Shown: positions 1-12,381, counted from the first letter of the stretch. The stretch is DNA of 64,000 nt from Xiphydria camelus (GCA_963678675.1 OY783194.1:28622278-28686277), one strand, 5' to 3'. Numbers and translations are program-made. The notes: generated by a model not told the origin, from the sequence alone.

Positions 1-117
1 TTGCGGAATCTGTCCTTACACCAATCGGTACGTAGCTCGCACCATCGAGTGATTATATATCAAATGAAACCGCTCTTTGTCGAAGGAATAAAATAATCAT
101 TGCCCTCGTACTTTTAG

Positions 118-1543
118 AACGCCTTAGACGCAAAGACGAACAGATCAAGCTAGCTCTGGCCGAGAAACAGACTTTAGTGGCAGACATCTTAAATATTCCG
201 CAAGAAGACTTCGTGCACGTTGCGGACATAGCGTCGGAGCCTTCGGAAACGGAAAAAGAACCCGCCGAGTTGGTACTCGCCGCTGTCAATCAAGGTATTT
301 ACAAAGGTTCGACGGTTTTGTGGAACATTCATTACAATGAATACAGCGTCGTCTCGCGTTCTTTTAGCCAATCAGCTAATGGCGATGCTAAACTCGGCGC
401 TAACCGTTACCGAATCGGAGACGGTTTTGGCAGGCCTCGGATCGTCCGCATCGATAGGCTGCGAGGCGATAGGTTGCCCCGCACCACGCGTGCACCATCA
501 TCGTAATCAACCGTCGGTATCGGTGGCAACGTTACAACCAGTCTGCAACTCGTTGACGTCTCAACTTTCGCAGCTTCTGGTACGTATTCGTTAATTCTTC
601 ACGTCGAGACGGTTGATCGACGATACCTTAATCGATCTTTTGCTATTTATGCGCGACACAGTAGAAGCGCTTTCGTAAAATGGTATTCAGCATGCCTTGT
701 AATAATAACAGGAGATCGTGAAACAACGAGAGGAAGAACGGGAAAGGTTACGAAAGGAACTGAGACGGAGCAGAGAGCACCTGCACACCTTAGACGCAGA
801 TGCGCAGCGTCGCGAAAGCTCCCACATCCCGACTATAACAACTGAGACGCAAACGGATCCCGGTTAGTGTTCTATTATTTATACGCGTGCAGTCTTTCGA
901 GGCCCGTTGTATTTTCACGTTTTATTGAGGTCTTAATTCGTTGAAATTTTCACGCAAAAAATATCTTGCAGGTGACTCTTTGAACGGAGAAAGCGGCTCG
1001 GACGACATCAACCAATATGTAAGCGAATGATCTTATTTACGCCAACCTTTTCATTTGCACGGAGAATAGTCTCATTTTCCGCGACGCTGTTTTCCAAAAT
1101 ATCGCTTGCAGACGTTTTTATTGTCCCATCGGTCGAACTCAGTCGCGGTGATCGTGTTTACGTAAACAGCATCGATGACATTGCGTGGCGGATGCGCGGT
1201 AGAAAAGAAAAGCGGCGCGTATATTCGCGAAACTATTTTTTAAGCGATACCGATTAAATTACATAACGTGAACTCAGAACTGCATTTTAATATGGCGGTC
1301 GTGTTTTATCTCATTCCCTTGCATTCTCCGTGTCGCTACGTCGCGGCAGGTTGGACCATAGAAAAATGTCACTCGGAATATCCGAGTACTTGCAAAGGGT
1401 ACGCTATACGAATTAAGCGAAAGTCTCGAAAATTATGCTTCTAGGAGTTCGTAGATGCTCGTACCGAGCCCGAAACAAATGCGGAAGCGGAGGATGTCGA
1501 AGTCGACACGGAAGTGGAAGATTTGGATGACAGCGTGGGTTGA
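118..1543 (+). CDS. C-terminal part of a Rho guanine-nucleotide exchange factor (ARHGEF18/ARHGEF2-like, cf. Drosophila cysts); 5' end outside window
   Basis: Five exons read in one frame with matching phases: 118-294, 351-579, 712-862, 972-1018 and 1445-1543, ending in TGA. The first exon follows the acceptor ttttag and encodes RLRRKDEQIKLALAEKQ, then a segment rich in acidic and hydrophobic residues. The third exon encodes a charged coiled coil (EIVKQREEERERLRKELRR). The last exon is an acidic tail ending EVEDLDDSVG. The KDEQ-LALAEK segment followed by a coiled coil resembles the region after the PH domain in GEF-H1/p114RhoGEF proteins, which activate RhoA at junctions or microtubules. The DH and PH domains would lie left of the window. 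That these exons are coding is clear from the splice phases; the family name is recognition from memory and less sure. Confidence 0.62.
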
Positions 1544-2467
1544 TGCGACCAGACGAATGGAGCAAGAGTCATTGCAAGAGGCATTGTCGATCATTTCAAT
1601 CTGGTGCATTTCAAGAGCAACCGCTTTTTGGACGCTCATACTGGAGGAAATCAAAATTACGTAAACAAAAAAAATGAGATGGCTTGTAGCTGTTTATCGA
1701 ATGTAACAATGTTAGATACCTATTTACAGAACCATATGGGTCTAAGTTCAATACCGCCTTTGCCAAAGATTTTATGTAAATAGATCGTTGTTACGTTGAA
1801 ACGATCGGCGAAAACGATCGTAAACGTGCGTCAATCGATTCGACTGTTGTCGCCACGCGTCTCGCACAGATTTTTCTGGATTAAACGAGGTGTCAAAGTG
1901 CGGTTAGCCGCCGTGTTCTATCCGCGTGCTAAGAAAAAGTTATTTTATATATTCTGCTTAGCGTTCTTAAAAATGAACTCGCTGTAAAAAAAACAAAACG
2001 TTTAAGCATAATTCCCAATAACATGCATATAGATATTTTTTTCCGAAATGCAGTACATGATAAATTCGAGAGGGCCTGCCATTGCGTGGTTACGAGAAGA
2101 AATCATACGAAGGATATATATAGTGGGGCGAAAGTTTTACCACACTCATAGAATCTCCTGTTTTATGTGTGTGAGGGAAGTATAGAACTCTACTTTCATA
2201 CAAATATATAAACCTATGCAATTAGATTCCACAATGCTGCCACTTTGTAAGATGTGACGTTGTAATTACTGTTATAACTTTTTTTTTCGTACGGCTGAAG
2301 TAGGTAACTATCGGGCAAGCGCGTTGGATTTCAATTCCTTGTAATTTGAGTTCACATTGGTGTATCTACTTTTTAACAGACAATAGATTCTTTCTTTCGA
2401 GCAGATTAATTTTATTCCCATTCAATTGTGGGTACCTATAAGCATCGCAACTCAACGCCAAATGTGT
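1544..2467. other. 3' UTR and intergenic DNA
   Basis: This stretch follows the RhoGEF stop codon and precedes the convergent minus-strand gene. It is AT-rich with no exon I can support. It probably contains the RhoGEF 3' UTR, but I see no decisive poly(A) site. Confidence 0.5.
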
Positions 2468-4103
2468 TCAGAAAATGTAATATAAGAATGGCACATATAG
2501 GCGTATTTTAATTCTCGCTTCCCCCGCTCTCCAGCCGCACCAGCATGTCTTTTTTTCCATTGTATTTTTAATTCCGAATAGAGGAGGTATGCGATATGGC
2601 ATGCAAAATGATATTGTCGATTCGCTGCGAAATGGGTATGTATTTGCACTTGTCTTTGCCATATATTCGAGACAGTGTTGGGACATCAATTCATTTAACA
2701 TTTGCAATTTTGATAATCCAATTCCGCAAGTAAGAGAAGGACGCAGGATAAGATTTGCTCTTCCACGGTACATAACTGTTCCTCCTCCGAACAACGCATA
2801 AATTCTAAGAAAATTTACTAGGTGTTACGGAAATCATGATTTTAATATAGACAACGCGTAAGATTCAAGAGTTTTATATGTCCCAGATGTATTCGCATAA
2901 AGCGTAACTGGGTTCGTGTGTACATTTTATTTATTCGAAGATACGTTTATTTATTACATTCTTACAAATTTAGCGACAAAAAGACGAACACTGCCTTGAA
3001 TTACGGCAAGACACGTACTTTCATTCGTTACTGGCTCGGTACTTATACGTATAATCGAACCGTCAAGATTTTCCTTAGTAACGCACAATACTTTTTCACA
3101 GTAATCAAGGAACTTTTGTTCTGATAAGAATTGTATTTTATTGCTTACACAGCTATCTCTGTACATTTTGAATGAGCTATACATTTCAAGATTTCTACGC
3201 TGTGTTGCATTATTATTTTTCCCTCGTGTCCAGGGACTGAATAAATGTGCATCATCGGGATTACATGTAAAAAGTAGCTGAGAACGTCAATTGATTAGTT
3301 ACACTACCATTAGCGACACCCGTTAAGTATTAAACACTTTATCCCCAGTTTGACAACCGACGCTGGAAAATCTGTGTATTGTCTGCTATACAGAAAAACT
3401 CGTCTACTTGCATAAAATCTTTGAAACTTACTAAGTACTAATAACTATCTACCTAATTATTGAAATACAAACCATTATTATAAATACAATATTATGTACA
3501 TGTATAAAGTATTTAATAATATTAGTTACTATTATTTTATCATTTTATTATTATCTTATTTGGATATTAAAATACTTATCGAATCGAGATTTTCCGCAAT
3601 TATTTATAGAAACTTTACCATGTAGAGATTAATTTTAATACAAATGGAAACATTAAGCGGTATGTTGTCTTTGTTTATTGAAAGAAAATATTAAAATAAT
3701 CTGAGGGAAATAACATTACGCAGCCGAGGTCCTTAAGGTGAGTTAAAAAATATGTATTTTACATTTCTTTGGTACATTATAAATAATTTTTTAGGAATTT
3801 TCCGAAAATAGTCGAGAATTTTATAAACTGAAGAAATCTCTGAACAAAAATTATCTTCCAGATGAATATAATGTGCATCATAAAGTAAATTTGAGCGAGA
3901 TTTATACATTAGTAATTTTGCTGCAATTCGATGAGCTCTTGCTCCTTGATCAATAGCGTTAATTAGTTTGAAAATTATTTCTTGCTCAAGAACGATTCCA
4001 ATTTTATCTAAATCAAATAATACGAGATATGGGTCCGTCGCGATTATTGTGTGGATCGCACACAGAACGGCTAATACGGCCTGGCCCCATGTACGTAATA
4101 TTA
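2468..4103 (-). CDS. Unidentified minus-strand gene, at least three exons
   Basis: Three open segments look like real exons on the minus strand. Exon A (3763-4103) follows acceptor atatcag and reads WGQAVLAVLCAIHTIIATDP, then an open frame including DQGARAHRIAAKLLMYKS; it ends at a gtaaaa donor in phase 0. Exon B (about 3005-3236) follows acceptor tttattcag in phase 0 and contains KIQFLSEQKFLDYCEKVL. Exon C (upper end about 2804) contains LFGGGTVMYRGRANLILRP and SKLQMLNELMSQHCLEYMAK. The A-B phase matches. The B-C junction is not resolved: the clean gtaatt donor gives the wrong phase, so a weaker donor, a GC donor or another exon is needed. The first and last exons are uncertain, and the frame running to the stop at 2468 may pass a missed donor. 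I do not recognise the family. Confidence 0.5.
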
Positions 4104-4469
4104 CTGATATGATATGTAGGTACGGCTGATACGAAACGTACGCCTATACAGTTGTGTGTGCTTATATTAACTCGGGATTATATGACGTAGTATCGTGCCA
4201 AGTATTTATGACGATGAAAAGATTATATTATACCGGGAAGTTATAATATAGAAAAAAAGTTGTTATAAAAACATTATTAAGACTCAGTTAAACAGTTTAA
4301 GTAATTTATAGGATCAATATAATTGTAATTTTTAATCAAATTACAGCTACCACACTATATGAACGAATCGTAGAGCTCGTAACGAAGCGTCAATTGAATT
4401 CTAATTGGAATTAGATAATTAGCAAGATATATAAGGTAGATGTGTGTGCGACCTCGTGTACCATGAGAA

Positions 4470-4640
4470 ACGTGCGAGTACGAATGCGAACGCTAATGCA
4501 ACACCGGTGATTGCACAAGAGCATCTCCGCACGTCGGAGCGGATAGCATTCCTATATAGGGATGGACAGTATGCAGCAACACGCTTATGCGTTCACCGAC
4601 GTTGCTGTCGGGTTCTCATTGACATTCCTATGGGGTCGTG
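4470..4640. repeat. Imperfect fold-back repeat, family H copy 1
   Basis: The two halves are related as inverted copies: tgcaacaccggtgattgcac near 4497 mirrors the segment gcgttcaccgacgttgctg near 4589. The same motif set (cg(c)ataagagc, ccggtga, gcaac) occurs at 5822-6003 and, more weakly, near 26,240. It looks like a short non-autonomous element. The ends are approximate. Confidence 0.5.
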
Positions 4641-4653
4641 TTCACCCTGTATG

Positions 4654-5060
4654 TATAGAGGGTGATTAAAAAATAATCAACGTTAATTCGAGGCCCAATG
4701 GTGATCATTCCGAATAAAAATACGAGTCCCAACAAATACCCGTCTGATAGTAAGCGCAGGCACAAAACTATTTGAACTTCTAAAAGACTTAGCGTTACAG
4801 AATTCTGAATATCTTAAAATAAACGGCATTCTTAAACGTCGCGTCATCAAATTCATCGTGCAGTGACGCAACGGATATCAAAAGGCCATTATTGTCGACG
4901 AGTAAACAACAATTAAATTCTTTCAAACTTGCGTGCTCGTGCACAATCCTGCGATAGTTCGACGAATCCGACCGATGCTTGTGGTCTAAACTTCTCAAAA
5001 TAACCGCCGCCATTAGCTCCGGAAGTGATCACGTTCATTCATCCCGAATCACCCTGTATA
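4654..5060. mobile_element. Non-autonomous DNA element with mariner-like ends, about 0.4 kb
   Basis: The left end tatagagggtgatt and the right end aatcaccctgtata are inverted copies with one mismatch. TA lies at both borders, as expected for Tc1/mariner-type insertion. The inside holds only short minus-strand frames of low similarity to anything I know, so it is probably a decayed or non-autonomous copy. A different element with CAGGGTG-type ends sits at 14991. Confidence 0.6.
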
Positions 5061-5369
5061 GTTGGCCCTACCCGTAAATACAGTTATACGTGCCAGATAA
5101 GTAAGAGCTGGACGACCAACCACCTGTGCGCTCTCGTCTAAGAATGAATCACGATTGGTTGGGAAAATATTATCTCTCAGATAAAGCGTGAGCAACCGGT
5201 CTCACACTTGAAGCGTAGGAATAGTACGCGCGGGATACTATTACGGGAAAGGCGTGTCGCAGACTCCGGTGGTTCTATCATCCGCTTCGCGCATCACGAG
5301 TATTTTGTTTCGGCCGACTATCGAGTATCTTTTCGCGATATCAGTGAATGCGTGTAATAATAATTAATT

Positions 5370-5656
5370 ATGGGAGTCAATCCGCTTAAATTTATTTTAT
5401 GGTTCGTTATTCTGATTTTGGTATCTTTCTTCGTGGCCGGATTTTGTGCCGGATGGTACATTCTTGTGTACTGCCTAACCGCTTGTTTTGGCGGACTGCA
5501 AGTGAGTGGATCGAAACGAATAGCGGCTATAATTGATGATTGAATAGTGCAAATCGAAGCAATGTGACGCCTCGTTTATAATTACAGGAGTTCGCTGATA
5601 TTCTATTAAAGGGCGTTCAGTTTCCACACTACTGCGCAAAAGAAATGTTATCCTAA
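5370..5656 (+). CDS. 66-aa single-pass membrane microprotein, two exons
   Basis: Exon 1 (5370-5501) starts at ATG and ends at donor gtgagt in phase 0. Exon 2 (5588-5656) follows acceptor attacag and ends in TAA. Residues 8-27 (FILWFVILILVSFFVAGFCA) form a strong membrane segment that continues into GWYILVYCLTACFGGLQ. The tail is EFADILLKGVQFPHYCAKEM. The clean intron, the coherent hydrophobic profile and a Cys-rich C-terminus argue for a real gene. It resembles small uncharacterised insect membrane proteins; function is unknown to me. It lies between two transposon-rich stretches and has its own upstream region of about 250 bases. Confidence 0.72.
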
Positions 5657-5821
5657 ATATAGTTTCATGTTTACGTTACGCCAATTATTATATTCTAACT
5701 GTGCATAAGAGAACTGTCCAAAAAGAAAGGTATTTAATCAATTATTACTTTTACATTAACAGAGTGAAAATGTTATAACAGTGCGATGGAAATACAGAAT
5801 CGGAATTAGAAATTCTATCAT

Positions 5822-6003
5822 AGGAGCGGCGCGTACGAATGCAAATGAGAACGCCGACGCAACCCCCGTAAGCGCGTAAGAGCCTCCTCTGACGCATATA
5901 TAATACGGACATCTCTCTCTCTCCTTGTCTCATTGGAATGCGCAACAGAGACGCTCTTATGCGTTCGCGCTGGTTGCGGCGGCATTTTCACTTGCGCTCG
6001 AGC
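5822..6003. repeat. Fold-back repeat, family H copy 2
   Basis: The left arm (from gcgcgtacgaatgcaaatga) and the right arm (ending ggcattttcacttgcgctcg) are imperfect inverted copies of about 60 bases around a pyrimidine-rich centre. It shares motifs with 4470-4640. The ends are approximate. Confidence 0.6.
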
Positions 6004-6190
6004 CACTCTTCCGAAACATTTTTTTTATTTCGACCCTGTACAATACACAGAAGCGTCATTCGTTTTTAAATTTTGAGGTAGGATATCTTAGATCACGCGT
6101 TCGCCGTCAATAAGAGATCAGGATTAAATAGAAAGTCCGTTGAATTCGTCTCCTCAAGCATACTGCCAATGACGACTTCCATGCAGGGTA

Positions 6191-6307
6191 AAGGCCCGTT
6201 TACAATTACACAAGTAAATCGTTGTATATGTATACACGGATTTACTTCTGTGTATTGGCTTGCACAAGCCAATTGGCGCAAATTGCATGAGTGTCTAAAC
6301 GGGCCTT
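6191..6307. mobile_element. 117-bp MITE with 12-bp terminal inverted repeats
   Basis: It starts aaggcccgttta and ends taaacgggcctt, a perfect 12-base inverted pair. It directly abuts the palindrome at 6309. No coding capacity. Confidence 0.75.
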
Positions 6308-6308
6308 A

Positions 6309-6393
6309 AGGGCGGCCGCACACTTACTACTATCGGATCCGATTGTCATTTCAGACAGATCGGATCCGATAGTAGTAAGTGTGCAGGCGCCCT
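6309..6393. repeat. Near-perfect palindrome (26-bp arms, 15-nt loop)
   Basis: Arms 6318-6343 and 6359-6384 are exact inverted copies (GCACACTTACTACTATCGGA... in the left arm) around the loop 6344-6358. Imperfect pairing extends to agggcg on the left and cgccct on the right. It is probably a very short fold-back MITE inserted next to another. Confidence 0.8.
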
Positions 6394-6930
6394 AAATTAG
6401 AGCGGACAGTCCTCATACTTAAATTTATACAGTAGACACAAGTTTTTCTTAAACTTAATATAATTGTAAATAAAGTTTTTTCTCCAATACGTGGTAATGA
6501 AAATTGATATACTCCGTTATACGTTTGTCATTCTTCCATGGCAAGTGAACACTACTTGTAGGAAACGAATAGAATTTTATTGGTGATTAATATTTTGTAC
6601 ACGATCTGGTGTATTTGAGCAACCTTTGATGCAACTGATTCTTTTCGAGGATGGCATTTTTCAAAAAATATTTTATTTTAATTAATAAAAAGGAATTTCA
6701 TTGTAATTGCCCTTTTTGCGCTCCTTAAATTCCTCCACATCAGCTTTCAGATGGCGCCCTAAACGCCTTGCACGGTCCCTTCGCTTTCATCGTTCTACGG
6801 GTTTTACTCTTCAACGACAAGCGTGTCCAGTCCGTTTATCAGATCGATTTCGAATAAACTGTCAAAATACTTACTGCATTTTTTAACAGAAACATTATCA
6901 CCACAAGAAGTACAATTTAATGGTAAAATT

Positions 6931-9501
6931 ATGCGTAACGTCGAGATAAAAGCATCCGTGAAGGATGTCGATGCCATCAAAAAATTAGCAAAGCAATTGA
7001 GTAAAAGCGAAGGAACCGTTATCGAGCAACATGACACGTTTTTCAAAGTACCAAAGGGTAGACTAAAATTACGGAAACTGAAAGTGAGTAATAAAGTGAA
7101 TCTAACTTTTTCCGAGCATTCGGATAATCGCTTTATCAATTTAGAGTGGCTTAAAAATTGGATTTCTTAGAAAAGTCACCGCATGTTTATAACGCACATT
7201 GTTATCTAGGCAGCATTCAGATAAAGCAGGTGGTATCAGTTGAAAAATGGCTGAACATGACAATGGGCCACTTCAAAACTTAAGCCCGCTCTCATTTCCA
7301 GATAAAGATTATTTCACTTATAAATTATGGATTTTTTGACAAGAGGATTTTGAATTGAAGGGCTCGGGGCAACAAGGGATATAAGCTACATTTTCATCAT
7401 TCTGAGAAAACTCGGTTTGAATATATCATTCAAATCCTGAAATCATAAAATAAGTCGGACTAATTTTGTTTTAAGTGTGTACAAACAGTTGAAGGCAGTG
7501 CTTTTGATAGTGAATATTTAATTTAAAAAAATAATTTACATACTTGAAAAAAACATTTATTTAAAAACCAAGTGACATTACTTTTTTATTAAAAAAAAGA
7601 AATATCTATTTTTGGTATTTATAATATTTAATAATAAATATTATATTTATATTATATATTATATATATATAATATTTATATATAATATTTATATTTGGTA
7701 TTTTATTTTGGTATAAAAAAGGAACATAGTTTTATATTCTACGATTAGAAGGGTAGCACTTAACGAATAGTATCAAAATTTTGGTTGCAATTCTCCTGTA
7801 ACAATATTTTAATTACCCAGTGACTAGTAAATATTTTTAATGCAAAAAGGTCACAAGCCACAAATTAGAGAATCGTCTTTGTTTTTGCAAGAACATGATT
7901 ATAACACAGTGCAAACTCAGATTTATTTTCACTAGTAAACCTCAACTTTAAGAAAAGATTCAATTTTTAGTGAACAATAATTTAAATTTATTAATATTAC
8001 AGCATTTTGTTATTTTTTTCTATAGAAGGGCATAAGCCATTTTTATTTCTGCATAAAGGGCATAAGCCACTATAAAACTTACTTACCGATAAATCGCTGA
8101 AGAATTCATCATCAGAAGTTGAGCTTGTTTCAACATAATCCCGGTCTTTAACTGAATCATCTGAGTCGAAATAACGATTACTATCACTTGAATTGAACTC
8201 GTTTTCAGTCTGTTTTCATTTGCACGTCCTTCCAGTCACAGTGGCCATGATGACTTTTGTGTGGCTTATAACCTTCTTGTATGAAAATAAGTACCAACTT
8301 AATAAATATACAACAACGGCATTCTCGGCTGTTGGCGCCATATGTTGCAATATTTGTTGTGACTTCGGCCTTGCATTACAGCAATCCATCAGAGCAGAAA
8401 TTTCATTTTCGCGTAAAATGTGGCTTATATCCCTTGTTGCCCCGAGCCCTTCAATTGTTATAACTGGTCTTTGTATTTTATAATAGTGTTATGAATACAA
8501 TATTGCAGATATATTCATAGAATATATCTCCATATTTGAAATATTGTAGGAACTTTTCTGTAGGGATATGAAAATATTTTTTGTCAGAAAAATCATGATT
8601 TATGAATAAAATTGTTCTTATGTGGAAATGAGAGATAGCCTAAAGGCTAAAAAAGCATGATAGCTTCTTTAGGAGAAATCAAACGAGACAAATTTTCCTT
8701 TCATTAAGCTTATGGGAGATATATTTTTTATTCTTAAAATATATGTACATGATTTGATAGAATTAAAATGTTAAAAAAACGTATAAATCTCGATATTTTT
8801 TATTTTCACTGATTTTTAATAATACTAATTTATTAACAAATTTACAGGACAGTTCTGGGATACTCATTTATTACGAGCGACCTGACGTCAAAGGACCAAA
8901 GCTTTCTAGCTACACGAAAACGTCGCTAAATGCAGAAGATCTTCGCGGAGTAAAGGAAGTCTTGAGCGCAGCTAATGGTATCCTTGGAACAGTTGAGAAA
9001 ACAAGATATCTATATATAATTGATCAAACCAGAGTACACATTGATAAAGTAAAGGATCTTGATGATTTCATAGAGCTCGAGGTTCGTAAATGTACTTTGG
9101 CATTAAAATAGTTGAACTCTCTTTGTTAAATAGTAAAACTCGCGTAACTTACTCTTGTACTTGGAATGGTAATATCTCACAAATGGTTCAACAGATGGGT
9201 ATTTAACCTCATATTTTTTTTTGTTAGTGTAAACGAGCTGTATAATTTTTGTAGGAAATATTTTTTGATTTTTTGTAGTGATAAATAGCAGAAATAATCG
9301 GGGTATACAATAGTTAATACGTTATCCGCTGTATACGTACTGTTAAAATCTGTGTTTTTGTTTAAGGTGGTATTGAATGATAGCCAATCCATCACAGATG
9401 GACAAAAGATAAGTGAAGATTTAATGAAAAAATTACAAATCCAAAACGAAGACCTGATATCAGGGGCATATTATGGCAACTTACTTATGGCAAAAAATTG
9501 A
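6931..9501 (+). CDS. CYTH-domain protein (class IV adenylate cyclase/thiamine-triphosphatase fold), 173 aa
   Basis: Three exons with matching phases: 6931-7083, 8848-9081 and 9367-9501. The ATG at 6931 gives MRNVEIKASVKDVDAIKKL, the usual start of this subfamily with its EIK signature. Next come the conserved HDTFFKVPKGRLKLR block, IYYERPDVKGPKLSSY at the exon 2 start, KTRYLYIIDQTRVHIDKVK, and DDFIELEVVL across the exon 2-3 junction. CYTH proteins form a tunnel fold that binds organic or inorganic triphosphates; the animal role of this branch is not established. Intron 1 (1.76 kb) hosts a DNA transposon. Exon 3 lies just inside a tandem duplication. Its C-terminus reads GAYYGNLLMAKN and has lost the usual GAYxDLL spacing, while the duplicate exon at 13334 keeps DLL. 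Confidence 0.88.
7353..8456. mobile_element. 1.1-kb non-autonomous DNA transposon inside CYTH intron 1
   Basis: Terminal inverted repeats 7353-7394 and 8415-8456 match at 41 of 42 bases by eye. The repeat begins AATTGAAGGGCTCGGGGC. A 15-base motif like aagggcataagccac recurs in the ends and interior (near 7374, 7845, 8026, 8056, 8262 and 8424, the last two inverted), resembling subterminal transposase-binding repeats. There is no transposase-length frame. I could not settle a target-site duplication because the AATT edge is itself palindromic. Confidence 0.8.
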
Positions 9502-9765
9502 CTTAAACAGTTAAGTTCACTATTATTCAGTTATATATTTTTTTTGATACGTACATTATGTATTAATATGTTTGCATTCTACTGGCACTAGCTGTGGCGA
9601 TAATATTGTATTATCGGTACAATAAGCGTTTCAGATAGTATGTATTTTAACGATATAAGACTTAATCAAAAAACACTGTTATCTTCGTAACTCAAGTACA
9701 ATAATAAATATTATTTTACCTTATGCAATGCAATAAAATCGTCGACTTTCCGTGAAGAACTTCAA

Positions 9766-12381
9766 TTAAGAATCACCAGCAATACTTCGCAAGGAAGTTA
9801 AGTAAGACATGGCGGTCGCCAGAAACTTTAAAAAATTATAAAATAGTTTATTTTTGTCCCTTTTCAATAAGAATATGAAGTACGCGCAACGTTTCTCCGC
9901 GATAAAAAAAACGCAGATAGTGTTTCTATTTAAAAATCATTTCCTGTAGGATCATTCTCCTAGCTTTAGAATAACAATTCGTAATATCCATTTCATATCG
10001 TCACCCTCTTCCCTATACGTATCTTATAATAATTTAATAATGCAGGGAAACAGTAGTATTTTTTTTATCGATGAGAAATGTCACAGAGATACTTTAATGA
10101 CAAATTTAGTATAAAGCATCGCTCGTGGCGATTCTGGTTTTTTCTCAAAGTGTATGGCAATTAAAAACCCCTTTCACTGGCATCAAATTACCTTGCTATA
10201 ATTTTCTAAGCTGAGAGTACTTATTCCTCCTATTCTCAATGTCGGTGCAATCATGCTGCGCCTCAATATGAGCAAAATGCTCTTACGGTGTTTCAACGGT
10301 AGACAATCCCAGTCACTGTTATAAGCTGCTGTAGCTACAGACAGTGCCTTGTAAAAAAAAGAGAATAATTTTTATTTTTTTACTACGTATAAATAAGTAC
10401 ATTCATATTTTATCATATGAGTGCGAATTATCTGCATACCTCATCAATGAGAATATCACTGGGCCAGTGATAGAGCAAAAGTTGTAAGCAAACGAAAACA
10501 GCCGTAAACACGAATAACATCAATGAACTTGTAGGTTTTTTGTGGATCTGAAATTTGGGGAATATAAAAGTTATATTACAAGCATACATTGCACGTATGT
10601 CGCATTATGCATTTGAATGATGGAAACCAACTCACATTTAACATTTGAAATCCCAGACTGCAAAGTATTACGATAGCAGTAAACGTTAAAGCTAGTACTA
10701 TGTATTTATAGCTGTCATTTATGTCGTTTATGGATCTATGATTGAAGGATGAATGTAAAACAAACGGAGACAAATAGTTGCTTCATAAATGAAAATAGTT
10801 CTTTACAATCAAACAAGTATTTCTACTTCTTTTTAGGATTTATGTTTTAAAGAACTCAAAAATAATTTTCTTCCGTGGAGTTTAAATTTTTCATGGAAAT
10901 GAAATAAAAATAAGTGAAGTATGGCTATACTAATTCATAATTAGTAACTGCAGGAGTATATTTAGAAATGCTAATTCTGTATCAATTATATTTTAATTTC
11001 AAGAATGAAAAAGATTTTAAAAATTGATATATTGCAACATTTATAATTTAAGAATAATTAAGACAAATTTATTTCCGATCATTTGAATATTAAAAAAGGA
11101 TTAATAACTTATTTTGGGAAAGTTTGTCAAATCTGTTAACTTTTCTACCGTTTAAAAGTATTTTGAAGCAAAAAAAAAGGTATTTTTCCAATTTTACCTT
11201 ACAATCCCGTACCGATACTTACTTGAAAATCTTGATTTGATATTCAACGCAGCTAGAAATCCTCGTAGAAATGTTTATTCGGTTATCACCTTCGTCTTTC
11301 CGCGTATCGCCGGCCGAGATCGTTTGTAAGAATGATTGCAAATATTTCAACTTTGCACAACAGTGAAGAACTGTTACTCCAAAGAGTATTTCAGCTCCAA
11401 GACCGACGACAAGGAAGTATATTACAACGATTTGATGGCAGTACGCTACCGCGTACAGAAACGCAGAACTTGTATAATCGAACGGGTACCACATGAGAAA
11501 GGGGAGCGAGAATCCGAATTTAAAGAGAGGCGCTAGTACATAATGGGCGACTATCGAGGCTAGGATCAACGCGTACATTCCATAAATGACTGTTCCTATT
11601 TTTATATATGGCTGTAAGTATTCTAGTAATAGGTCTGGCCCATTCTCTAGCGAATCCTGCAACGATTCCACCAATTCTCTCAATTTTTTACTGTGGATCC
11701 TGTACATCGTAACTTTTACAATTGTTGGGAAGTACGTGAGCTGAGGACAAATTATGGCACTTCTTATTTCTTATTTGAAGGTACCGTAGCAAAATTAGTT
11801 GCCTTACAGTTATATCCGGAATTCCATTCAAATACCATACATTTTTTATTCATATCATCACGGATTTGACTCGTAATTTGTTCCTGTACAAAACAAACTT
11901 CATTCTTCGTAATGAAATTCAACAATTGGTCTAGTAGGAATGGAATGCCCAATATAAACCGTGGAGATTTTGTGTTTAAAACGGTCCACCAATTTTTGTA
12001 CGTTAAAATCTACTGCTTCTTCGTGTTAATTTTAACAAACACAAATGGATAGACCGATTTTAATACAAAATTTCCTTCTGTGTAGGTATGTATAAAAATA
12101 TAGTGTATATTTTTACTACGAAATATACACTATACATCCTCGTACGATACACGTACCTGTGAATAAAATATCACTGTTATTGTTTCAACACCAGGATGAG
12201 TAGTTACGACGAATATCAATACTTGAATAACCGACAAAATCGTTCCTACGATTATAGCTCCGTAATGAATTGAATTTATTATTCTCACGCGTCTCGATGA
12301 ATTCGAAGACAGGGCCCAGACGGCCAAAGTTTTAAGCAGGAAAGTTATTGTATTGACAATATATTTGTTCGGATTTGACAT
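9766..12381 (-). CDS. Odorant receptor A (insect 7-transmembrane OR), 388 aa, intact
   Basis: Six exons on the minus strand with consistent phases: 12157-12381, 11223-11740, 10636-10735, 10440-10547, 10192-10347 and 9766-9825. The N-terminus has YIVNTITFLLKTLAVWAL and a first membrane segment (IIVGTILSVIQVLIFVV). Exon 2 carries LLLEYLQPYIKIGTVIYGMY, PFLMWYPFDYTSSAFLYAVA and the CHQIVVIYFLVVGLG segment. The end has HWPSDILIDE, AYNSDWDCLPLKHRKSILLI, TLSLENYSK and a final FLATAMSYLTSLRS, which is the usual OR C-terminal layout. ORs form ligand-gated cation channels with Orco in olfactory neurons. No stop or frameshift was found. It is convergent with CYTH, 264 bases apart. Confidence 0.93.

Noticed and set aside
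11764..12080. Minus-strand frame FLLDQLLNFITKNEVCFVQE as a middle exon of OR A
   Set aside because: It lies in the OR intron. The flanking exons join in phase 0 without it, and the frame is broken by indels in the OR B copy.
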